A stretch of DNA of 18,740 nt from CAZYBG01 sp964645155. Its GTDB lineage: Bacteria; Pseudomonadota; Alphaproteobacteria; Rhodobacterales; Rhodobacteraceae. The notes beneath the pieces are model-generated. The model made no database searches. It saw nothing but the letters and a program-made list of their open reading frames with translations, and was not told where the DNA came from. Position numbers and translations under genes: made by a program. The stretch covers positions 1 to 18,740 of the forward strand of contig CAZYBG010000062.1 of assembly GCA_964645155.1 (NCBI GenBank), given 5' to 3'. The number at the start of each line of letters is the position of its first letter. Positions within the stretch are counted from its first letter, which is position 1. Below, one piece after another: positions 12,831 through 18,740 of this stretch.

Positions 12831-12839
12831 CCGCGGTCA
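12828..12839. other. Palindrome formed by two convergent stop codons
   Basis: TGACCGCGGTCA is a perfect 12-bp palindrome. Its outer triplets are the TGA stop of the DUF2794 gene (12828-12830) and the complement of the tspO stop (12837-12839). It may be coincidental, but it marks the boundary between the housekeeping and photosynthesis genes. No terminator with a T-run is present here. Confidence 0.4.
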
Positions 12840-13301
12840 GGCCGGCACCGGGTCGGGGTTGCGCGCCACGATCGAGGCGTTGAGCGCCCCCGCATAGCTG
12901 ACCCAGACCAGATAGGGCAGGAGAATGACGCCGGCGAGCGTGTCGACCTGCCAGGCGGTGACGACGGTGCCGAGGACGGCGAGCCAGAGGCAGCCCAGGA
13001 CGAGAAGCCCCGCCCGGAGCCGCCGGAGCCCGAAGAAAACCGGCGTCCATAGCGCGTTGAGGGCGATCTGAAGCGCCCAGAACGCCACCGCGTAGGCGCT
13101 GTCCGGCAGTGGCGCAACCCGCGCGGCCGCAGCCGCGATCGCGATGTAGAGCAACGTCCAGGCGACCGGAAAGAGCCAGTTGGGCGGCGTCCAGGCAGGC
13201 TTGTCCAGCCGCTCGTACCACGGGCCCGGCGGGAAGGCCGCGCCGGTGGACCCTGCCGCGAAGCAGGCGCCGAGAAAGATCAGGAACAGGCCCCAGTCCA
13301 T
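12837..13301 (-). CDS. tspO: Tryptophan-rich sensory protein TspO (CrtK)
   Basis: TspO is an outer-membrane-located tetrapyrrole-binding protein in Rhodobacter, where it negatively influences pigment gene expression in response to oxygen. The 154-residue protein has five hydrophobic segments and the family signatures PWYERLDKPAWTPPNWLFPV (28-45), AWTLLYIAIA, the ALNALWTPVFFGL block (80-92) and DTLAGVILLPYLVWVSYAGAL near the end. The ATG at 13301 gives the normal family length. It lies 35 nt downstream of crtB in the same direction, as in Rhodobacter, where it was named crtK. It is probably the last gene of the crtI-crtB-tspO operon. Confidence 0.95.
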   Translation of the reverse strand: MDWGLFLIFLGACFAAGSTGAAFPPGPWYERLDKPAWTPPNWLFPVAWTLLYIAIAAAAARVAPLPDSAYAVAFWALQIALNALWTPVFFGLRRLRAGLLVLGCLWLAVLGTVVTAWQVDTLAGVILLPYLVWVSYAGALNASIVARNPDPVPA

Positions 13302-13336
13302 CGCGTGGCTCTCCAGGGGAGGGTGCGCCAGGCGGC

Positions 13337-14386
13337 TTAACCAGCACTCGCCCCGGACTGTTCCAAACCATGTCTGCCGCGCTGGCGCAACTCGAGTTCC
13401 GCAAAGATCGAGATCAGCGCACCTGCCCGCCCTTCGCCCCAGCGGCTGCCCTGGGGCTCCTGCCGGGCCGCGGCCTCGACGAGGAAAGCCGTCTCGGGAA
13501 GGGGCCGGGCGTAGATCACGGCCGACCGCGGCATCGCGAGCGTCACCCCGGTCCGCAGGAGCGAGAGGCCGAGCCAGCCCACCTTCTGCGCCGCCGTCGT
13601 GCGGGCCCGCAGGGTGACGCTGTCATGCCCCGCCTGCGCGATCGCGCCACCGATGCCGGCGTAGATGTGCCGCGCGGCATAGATGCCCGGCCGGCAGCTG
13701 ACCGGCAGCGCCGCCACGCCCGCCTCGGCCCGGAAATAGAGCCTCTGCGCCTCGCCCAGCAGCCGGCGGACCACGGCGCGCAGTTCCGGCGTCGCGCCGG
13801 GCCGGGCGAGGAACGCCGCGGGGTCGAGACCGGCTTGCGCAAGCCAGTCGGTCGGCAGATAGAGCCGGCCGGCGGCGGCATCCTCGCCGACATCGCGGGC
13901 AATGTTGGTCAGCTGCATCGCCGCGCCAAGGTCGCAGGCGCGGGCGATCGCGTTGCGGTCGCGCACCCGCATCAGCACGCACATCATCGCGCCCACCGCC
14001 GACGCGACCCGGGCGGAGTAGTCGAGAAGCGCGGGCAGCGTGGCATAGCGGCGGCCCATCGCATCCCAGGCGAGCCCCTCCAGCAGCGCCTCGGGCAGCG
14101 CGCGCGGCATCTGGTAGGCCTCGACCACCTGCGCGAAGGCGCGGTCGGGCGCGGCATCGGCCGGCTGGCCGGCATAGACGAGGTCGAGCCGGTCGCGCAG
14201 CGCGAGGACCGCGCGCGCCTTGTCGGCCTTTAGGTCGACCGCGTCGTCGGCCAGCCGGCAGAACGCATAGAGCACCAGCGCCGGGTCGCGGACGCGCGCC
14301 GGCAGAAGCCGGGAGGCGGCATGGAACGACAGCGACCCGGTCCGGATCGCCTCGCGGCAGGCCGCCATGTCGGCCGCGGCGATCAT
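13337..14386 (-). CDS. crtB: 15-cis-phytoene synthase
   Basis: CrtB condenses two geranylgeranyl diphosphates to phytoene, the first committed step of carotenoid synthesis. The 349-residue protein begins MIAAADMAACREAIRTGSLS and has SFHAASRLLPARVR. Its two Mg-diphosphate motifs are DDAVD (47-51) and DVGED (165-169, within QLTNIARDVGEDAAAGRLYL). The region CRPGIYAARHIYAGIG follows. ATG at 14386 overlaps the crtI stop as ATGA, so translation is coupled to crtI. The longer frame to 15001 is the crtI region read out of frame. The C-terminal tail of about 40 residues is variable in the family. Expression is presumably controlled from the crtI promoter by PpsR. Confidence 0.96.
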   Translation of the reverse strand: MIAAADMAACREAIRTGSLSFHAASRLLPARVRDPALVLYAFCRLADDAVDLKADKARAVLALRDRLDLVYAGQPADAAPDRAFAQVVEAYQMPRALPEALLEGLAWDAMGRRYATLPALLDYSARVASAVGAMMCVLMRVRDRNAIARACDLGAAMQLTNIARDVGEDAAAGRLYLPTDWLAQAGLDPAAFLARPGATPELRAVVRRLLGEAQRLYFRAEAGVAALPVSCRPGIYAARHIYAGIGGAIAQAGHDSVTLRARTTAAQKVGWLGLSLLRTGVTLAMPRSAVIYARPLPETAFLVEAAARQEPQGSRWGEGRAGALISIFAELELRQRGRHGLEQSGASAG

Positions 14387-15936
14387 TCGGCGGCCATCGG
14401 CAGGGCCATGGCCGCGGCCGGCGCATTGGGGATCAGCTTGCCCAGCACCTCGGCCGAGGCGATCACGCCGGGCAGGCCGGCGCCGGGATGGGTTCCGGCA
14501 CCCACCAGGTAGAGGCCGGGCAGTTCCTCCGAGACGTTGTGCGGCCGGAACCACGCCGACTGCAGGATGCGCGGCTCGATCGAGAAGCCGCAGCCATGCG
14601 GCGAGAGGTAGCGCGACCGGAACGTCTCCGGGGTGAAGACCTCCGATGCCGCCAGATGCTGCCCGAGGCCGGGCAGGAGTTCGGCTTCCAGGATCCGCTC
14701 GACCCTTTGGCGGTAGTTTTCCGCCTCGGCCGTCCAGTCCACCGGGTCGGCATGGCCGAGATGCGGCACCGGCGAGAGCGCGTAGAACGTGTCGCCCCCC
14801 GCCGGCGCGGCCGTCGGGTCGGTCACCGAGGGGCGGTGGACATAAAGGCTCATGTCCGCCGCCAGCCGCCCCTTGCGGAAGATGTCGCGGACGAGGCCGC
14901 CGTAGCGCGGACCGTTCAGGATCGTGTGATGGCCGACATCGGGCCACAGGCCGCGCGTGCCCCGGGTGCCGAAGTACCACACGAACAGCCCCATCGACCA
15001 TCGCGTCCGGCCGAGCCGAGCCGGCGTCCAGCGCCGCTTGGGGCGGCGCAGCAGGTCGAGATAGGTATGCCCCGCATCGGCGTTCGAGACCACGATGTCG
15101 GCCGCGACCGTCTCGCCCGAGGCAAGCCGCACACCGGCGGCCCGGCCGCCCGCGACCGCGATCTCGCGCACCTCGGCACCATAGCGCATGCGGCCGCCCA
15201 TCGCCTCGACGACACGGGCCATCGCCGCGGCCACGGCCTGGGTGCCGCCCATCGCGTAATGCACGCCGAACGCCTTCTCGAGATGGCTCACCAGGATGTA
15301 CATCGAGGTGACGCGGAACGGGTCGCCGCCAATGAACAGCGGGTGGAACGACAGCGCCATGCGCAGCCGCTCGTCCCGCACCCGGCGGGCCGCATGGGCA
15401 TAGACCGACCGGTCGGCGCGCAGCAGGGCGAAGGTCGGCAGCACCCTGATGAGGTCGCCGAGCGCGTTCATCGGCCGGCGGCCGAGATCCTCGAAGCCGA
15501 AGCGGTAGCGCCGCTCGCTGTCGCGGAGGAACCGCTCGTAGCCGGCGACGTCGCCGGGCGCGAGGCGCGCCACCTCGGCCGTCATCGCCTCGGTCGACTG
15601 CCGGGCGGTGAAGGTCGAGCCGTCGGGCCAGCGGATCTCGTAGAACGGGTCGAGCGGGCGGAGGTCGACATCGTCCTCGAACCTGCGACCGCAGGCCGCC
15701 CAGAGCTCGCGGAACACCTGCGGCACGGTGACGATGGTCGGCCCCAGGTCGAAGCGGTGGCCGTCACGCCAGAGCGCCGAGCCGCGGCCGCCCGCCATGT
15801 CGAGGCGGTCGACCACGGTGACCTGCCAGCCCTTGGCCGAAAGCCGCATCGCCGCCGCCAGGCCGCCGAAGCCGGCGCCGATCACGACGGCGTGGTTGCC
15901 GGGCATTTCACGTGCGGCCGTGGTCCTGCGCGACAT
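14383..15936 (-). CDS. crtI: Phytoene desaturase
   Basis: CrtI is an FAD-dependent desaturase that converts phytoene to neurosporene or lycopene. The 517-residue protein has the dinucleotide-binding motif VVIGAGFGGLAAAMRLSAKG (17-36), HRFDLGPTIVTVPQVFRELW, FHPLFIGGDPFRVTSMYILV, MSLYVHRPSVTDPTA and the C-terminal CrtI signature WFRPHNVSEELPGLYLVGAG. Identity of product (three or four desaturations) cannot be read from sequence by eye, but crtA nearby implies a spheroidene pathway. The start ATG at 15936 has AGGG just upstream; the in-frame ATG at 15906 lacks one. A PpsR-type box ends only 8 nt upstream of the start. A 4-nt overlap couples it to crtB. Confidence 0.97.
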   Translation of the reverse strand: MSRRTTAAREMPGNHAVVIGAGFGGLAAAMRLSAKGWQVTVVDRLDMAGGRGSALWRDGHRFDLGPTIVTVPQVFRELWAACGRRFEDDVDLRPLDPFYEIRWPDGSTFTARQSTEAMTAEVARLAPGDVAGYERFLRDSERRYRFGFEDLGRRPMNALGDLIRVLPTFALLRADRSVYAHAARRVRDERLRMALSFHPLFIGGDPFRVTSMYILVSHLEKAFGVHYAMGGTQAVAAAMARVVEAMGGRMRYGAEVREIAVAGGRAAGVRLASGETVAADIVVSNADAGHTYLDLLRRPKRRWTPARLGRTRWSMGLFVWYFGTRGTRGLWPDVGHHTILNGPRYGGLVRDIFRKGRLAADMSLYVHRPSVTDPTAAPAGGDTFYALSPVPHLGHADPVDWTAEAENYRQRVERILEAELLPGLGQHLAASEVFTPETFRSRYLSPHGCGFSIEPRILQSAWFRPHNVSEELPGLYLVGAGTHPGAGLPGVIASAEVLGKLIPNAPAAAMALPMAAE

Positions 15937-15943
15937 CCCGCCC

Positions 15944-15961
15944 TGTCCACTCTCATTGACA
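15944..15961. promoter_or_regulatory. PpsR/CrtJ repressor box, crtI-proximal
   Basis: TGTCCACTCTCATTGACA matches the PpsR/CrtJ consensus TGT-N12-ACA, and even its longer form TGTC-N10-GACA. PpsR represses carotenoid and bacteriochlorophyll genes under aerobic or high-light conditions in Rhodobacter relatives. The box lies 7 bp from the crtI start codon, so bound repressor would block or overlap the start of crtI transcription or act as a roadblock. Confidence 0.75.
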
Positions 15962-16021
15962 CCATGAGGCTAGGACAGAACGCAGCGAAGGTCGAGAAAT
16001 CTTTGCATTCCTCCTCTGATA

Positions 16022-16039
16022 TGTCAGGATAGATTTACA
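16022..16039. promoter_or_regulatory. PpsR/CrtJ repressor box, crtA-proximal
   Basis: TGTCAGGATAGATTTACA matches TGT-N12-ACA. It lies 10 bp before the crtA start, with its centre 78 bp from that of the crtI-proximal box. A pair of sites in the crtA-crtI interval fits the known cooperative binding of this repressor family. It probably controls the crtA-bchI-bchD operon. Confidence 0.75.
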
Positions 16040-16049
16040 CAAGGGAACC

Positions 16050-16760
16050 GTGTCCGTGCACTGCGTGAGCCTCAGCCTGTTCCGCTTTCCATCGGCGGCC
16101 CAGCGCCTTTGGGTGCTGGGGCAGATGGCGCTTGCGCGGCTGGCGCTGCCCAAGGTGCCGGGCATCGGCACCTGGAAGCTCTGCGGCTCGGGCACGGGCG
16201 AGGGCTTCACGCCGCTGCCGAACACCGCGGTCTGGGCGATTCTCGCCACCTGGCAGAACGAGGAGATCGCGCGGGCGCAGACCGCGCGGGCAGATGTCTT
16301 CCTGCGCTGGCGGGATCGCGCGGCCGAGGCCTGGACGGTATTCCTCGCCACCACCTCGGCCCGCGGCCACTGGGGTGGCCGGGCACCGTTTCTGGCCGAT
16401 GCGGCGCCGGGGCCCGGCCCGCTCGCCGCGCTGACCCGCGCGACGGTACGGCCGGCGGTGGCGCTCAGGTTCTGGGGCCGCGTCCCCTCGATCTCCGGCG
16501 TCATCGGGCAGGACCCGAACGTGATCTTCAAGGTCGGCATCGGCGAGGTGCCGCTGCTCCACCAGGTCACGTTCTCGATCTGGCCCGATGTCGCCTCGAT
16601 GGCCGCCTTCGCCCGCGCCGATGGACCGCACGCCCGTGCCATCCGCGCCGTGCGCGAGGAAAGCTGGTTCAGCGAGGAACTCTACGCCCGGTTCCGGGTG
16701 CTCGGCGAAGCCGGCACGTGGAACGGCCGCCCCGTCTTGCCCGAAAGGACCGCCGCATGA
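16050..16760 (+). CDS. crtA: Spheroidene monooxygenase
   Basis: CrtA introduces the 2-keto group into spheroidene, giving spheroidenone, an oxygen-linked step of the Rhodobacter carotenoid pathway. The 236-residue protein contains SLSLFRFPSAAQRLWVLGQM, PGIGTWKLCGSGTGEGFTPL and PNTAVWAILATWQNEE, all characteristic of CrtA, and near the end a TFSIWPDVASMAAFA block. GTG at 16050 lies only 3 nt after AAGGGA; the in-frame GTG at 16056 has better spacing and would remove two residues. It is divergent from crtI and overlaps bchI as ATGA, so it heads crtA-bchI-bchD. Presence of crtA suggests the organism makes the spheroidene series and sees oxygen. Confidence 0.93.
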   Translation: MSVHCVSLSLFRFPSAAQRLWVLGQMALARLALPKVPGIGTWKLCGSGTGEGFTPLPNTAVWAILATWQNEEIARAQTARADVFLRWRDRAAEAWTVFLATTSARGHWGGRAPFLADAAPGPGPLAALTRATVRPAVALRFWGRVPSISGVIGQDPNVIFKVGIGEVPLLHQVTFSIWPDVASMAAFARADGPHARAIRAVREESWFSEELYARFRVLGEAGTWNGRPVLPERTAA

Positions 16761-17761
16761 CGCTTCCCTTCCCCTTCTCCGCGATTGTCGGCCAGGACGA
16801 GATGAAGACGGCGATGATCCTGACGGCGATCGACCCCAGGATCGGCGGCGTGCTGATCTTCGGCGACCGCGGCACGGGCAAGTCGACCGCCGTCCGGGCG
16901 CTTGCCACGCTCCTGCCGCCGATCCGCGCCGTCGAGGGGTGCCCGGTCAATTCCGCGGCACTTGCCGATTGCCCCGACTGGGCCGAGATCGGCTCGAAGC
17001 GCATCGTCTCCAAGCCCACGCCCGTGGTCGACCTGCCGCTCGGCGTGACCGAGGACCGCGTCGTAGGCGCGCTCGACATCGAGCGCGCGCTGACCCGCGG
17101 CGAGAAGGCGTTCGAGCCGGGGCTGCTCGCGCGCGCCAACCGCGGCTATCTCTACATCGACGAGGTGAACCTGCTCGAGGACCATATCGTCGACTTGCTG
17201 CTCGACGTCGCCCAGTCGGGCGAGAACGTCGTCGAGCGCGAGGGCCTCTCGATCCGCCACCCCGCGCGCTTCGTGCTCGTCGGGTCCGGCAACCCCGAGG
17301 AGGGCGAGCTGCGGCCACAGCTCCTCGACCGCTTCGGCCTGTCGGTCGAGGTCGGCTCGCCGCGCGATGTCGCCCAGCGCATCGAGGTCGTCCGGCGGCG
17401 CGACGCCTACGAAAGCGACGGCGCGCGCTTCCTGCGGCGCTGGAAGGGCGAGGATACCAAGATCCGCAACCGGATTGTGGCGGCGAAGCAGGCGCTGCTG
17501 AAGCTGCAGACACCGGAATCAGCACTGGCCGACTGCGCCGAGCTCTGCCTCGCGCTCGGCTCCGACGGGCTCCGCGGAGAGCTCACGCTGCTCCGCGCGG
17601 CCCGGGCGCTCGCCGCCTACGAGGGCGCCGAGGCGGTGAGCCGCCGGCAGATCCGGCGCATGGCGCCATCGGCGCTCCGCCACCGGCTCCGCCGCGATCC
17701 GCTCGACGAGGCCGGAAGCACGGCACGCGTCGCCCGGATCGTGGCCGAGGTCCTGGAGTGA
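16757..17761 (+). CDS. bchI: Magnesium chelatase ATPase subunit I
   Basis: BchI is the AAA+ ATPase subunit of Mg-chelatase, which inserts Mg2+ into protoporphyrin IX with BchD and BchH, the first committed step to bacteriochlorophyll. The 334-residue protein shows FSAIVGQDEMKTAMILTAID, Walker A GDRGTGKST (36-44), Walker B YLYIDEVNLL with Asp135 and Glu136, the sensor region GSGNPEEGELRPQLLDRFGL with Asn178, and Arg191 in DRFGL. A C-terminal helical region follows. It overlaps crtA by 4 nt at the start and bchD by 4 nt (GTGA) at the end, so expression is tightly coupled. Longer frames upstream are crtA out of frame. Confidence 0.97.
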   Translation: MTLPFPFSAIVGQDEMKTAMILTAIDPRIGGVLIFGDRGTGKSTAVRALATLLPPIRAVEGCPVNSAALADCPDWAEIGSKRIVSKPTPVVDLPLGVTEDRVVGALDIERALTRGEKAFEPGLLARANRGYLYIDEVNLLEDHIVDLLLDVAQSGENVVEREGLSIRHPARFVLVGSGNPEEGELRPQLLDRFGLSVEVGSPRDVAQRIEVVRRRDAYESDGARFLRRWKGEDTKIRNRIVAAKQALLKLQTPESALADCAELCLALGSDGLRGELTLLRAARALAAYEGAEAVSRRQIRRMAPSALRHRLRRDPLDEAGSTARVARIVAEVLE

Positions 17762-18740
17762 CCGAGCACGCCGCCTGGACGCGCGCGGCGACGGCGCTCA
17801 GGCTCCTCGCGGTCGATCCGGCCGGGCTCGGCGGGTTCTGGGTGCGCGCCCGGCCGTCGCCGGTCCGCGACCGGCTGGTCGCGGCGCTGCCGCTGCTGCC
17901 GCTGCCGCTCCGCCGCCTGCATCCCGCTGTCGCCGACAGCCAACTCTATGGCGGCATCGATCTTGCCGCAACGCTTGCGGCCGGGGCGGTGGTGCGCCAG
18001 CCGGGGCTGTTCGGAACGCCGTCGGCGTTCATCCTGCCGATGGCGGAGCGGGCCGGCGCCGGGCTTGCGGCGCGGCTCGCGCAGGTCCTCGACGACCGGA
18101 TCGGCCATTGCCTGATCGGTCTCGACGAAGGCGCCGAGCCCGACGAGGCGATCGCGCCCGCGCTGGCCGACCGGCTGGCCTTCGCAGCCGACCTGTCGGG
18201 CATTGCGCTTGGCGCCGCCGGGCCGATCACGCTCGTCGCCGAGGATCTTGCCCGGGCCCGCGGCGCGGTCGGTGCCATCGCGCTGCCCGCCACGGCGGCG
18301 GCCGACCTGGTGACCGTGGCCGGCCGCCTCGGCATCGACAGCCTGCGCGCCCCGCTGCTGGCGCTGCGTGCGGCCCGGGCCCATGCCGCGCTGGCGGGCC
18401 GCGCCGTGGTCGCCGCGGCCGACCTCGCCGCAGCCGCCGAACTGGTCCTCGCGCATCGCGCCACCGTGCTTCCCGACAGCGTTGCAGAGCCCGAGGACCA
18501 GCCCGCCCCGCCCGAGCGCGCCGAGGGCGACCGGCCCGACGGCGAGGCCGAGCCGCAGGGCCTGCCGGCCGAACTGCTGCTCGCCGCCGCCACCGCGGCG
18601 ATCCCGCCCGGCCTGCTCGCCCGGCTTGCCGCCGGCCGGGTCGAGCGTGGCGGTTCGGGCAGCGGCAAGGGCGGCACACGCAAGGGCAACCGTCGCGGCC
18701 GCCCGCTGGGGGAGGAGCGGGCATGGCAGGCGATCGCGTC
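17758..18740 (+). CDS. bchD: Magnesium chelatase subunit D, N-terminal part (cut by window edge)
   Basis: BchD is the AAA+-like, VWA-containing partner of BchI in Mg-chelatase. From the GTG at 17758, overlapping the bchI stop as GTGA, I read 327 open codons to the window edge. They comprise a degenerate AAA-like domain (LYGGIDLAATLAAGAVVRQP; FILPMAERAGAGLAARLAQV), which lacks a Walker A as is usual in BchD. A Pro/Glu/Asp-rich linker follows at about 240-270, then a basic stretch GSGKGGTRKGNRRGRPLG. The integrin-I (VWA) domain would lie beyond the window. The last residues after GRPLG read EERAWQAIA, which does not look like the family. One base more in the G-run at 18708-18712 would give GGGAGMAGDRV, which looks more typical. 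Confidence 0.88.
   Translation, partial: MTEHAAWTRAATALRLLAVDPAGLGGFWVRARPSPVRDRLVAALPLLPLPLRRLHPAVADSQLYGGIDLAATLAAGAVVRQPGLFGTPSAFILPMAERAGAGLAARLAQVLDDRIGHCLIGLDEGAEPDEAIAPALADRLAFAADLSGIALGAAGPITLVAEDLARARGAVGAIALPATAAADLVTVAGRLGIDSLRAPLLALRAARAHAALAGRAVVAAADLAAAAELVLAHRATVLPDSVAEPEDQPAPPERAEGDRPDGEAEPQGLPAELLLAAATAAIPPGLLARLAAGRVERGGSGSGKGGTRKGNRRGRPLGEERAWQAIA

Noticed and set aside
14488..16032. 514-codon open frame on the plus strand opposite crtI
   Set aside because: It is antisense to crtI with no recognisable domain, low-complexity composition, and crosses the crtI promoter region.
1..18740. CRISPR array, transposon, prophage or defence system
   Set aside because: No spaced direct repeats, terminal inverted repeats, transposase, integrase or defence-type genes were found; gene content is housekeeping plus photosynthesis.

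Overview
The window is high-G+C DNA (roughly two thirds or more G+C by eye), densely coding, and comes from an anoxygenic phototrophic alphaproteobacterium, most likely of the Rhodobacter/Rhodovulum/Roseobacter group. The evidence is a spheroidene-pathway crtA-bchI-bchD operon divergent from crtI-crtB-tspO, plus alphaproteobacterial marker families (DUF1491, DUF2794, DUF2062) and housekeeping proteins of typical Rhodobacterales type. Twenty-three genes are supported; nusA is cut by the left edge and bchD by the right edge. No tRNA, rRNA, CRISPR array, insertion sequence or prophage gene was seen.

Left part (1-6217, almost all minus strand): rimP-nusA, a transcription/ribosome-maturation pair preceded by a promoter-like sequence and a clear intrinsic terminator; a small plus-strand glycine-zipper lipoprotein; then acpS-lepB-rnc-era-DUF1491, a tightly packed operon for lipid cofactor loading, signal-peptide removal and rRNA processing/ribosome assembly. 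A plus-strand gene for a small secreted protein of unknown function separates acpS from pdxJ.

Middle (5444-9417, minus strand): rpoZ-rsh-DUF2062-pdxJ reads as one operon driven by a good promoter at 9455-9481. It encodes RNA polymerase omega, the bifunctional (p)ppGpp synthetase/hydrolase, a membrane protein and vitamin B6 synthesis. The 428-nt gap 9418-9845 is unusually structured: a perfect 16-bp palindrome, a bulged long hairpin, a second hairpin followed by a T-run, and an AT-rich patch.

Right-middle (9846-12830, plus strand): a NYN-domain (LabA-like) putative RNase, then ispH-DUF3429-rnhA with overlapping genes, and a DUF2794 gene. IspH makes the C5 isoprenoid precursors used by the neighbouring pigment genes.

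Right part (12837-18740): an edge of the photosynthesis gene cluster. tspO, crtB and crtI read leftward, and crtA, bchI and bchD rightward. The shared 113-nt control region holds two TGT-N12-ACA boxes matching the PpsR/CrtJ repressor consensus, one at each end. CrtB makes phytoene, CrtI desaturates it, CrtA adds the keto group to spheroidene, and BchI/BchD are the AAA+ subunits of Mg-chelatase, the first committed bacteriochlorophyll step. The usual crtC/D/E/F neighbours of tspO are absent, so a cluster breakpoint lies near 12831-12836.

I see no wholly new multi-gene system. The best leads are regulatory: the terminator-bearing leader of rimP-nusA, the structured rpoZ/NYN intergenic region, the paired PpsR boxes with one almost on the crtI ribosome-binding site, and a possible reading-frame loss in bchD at the right edge.
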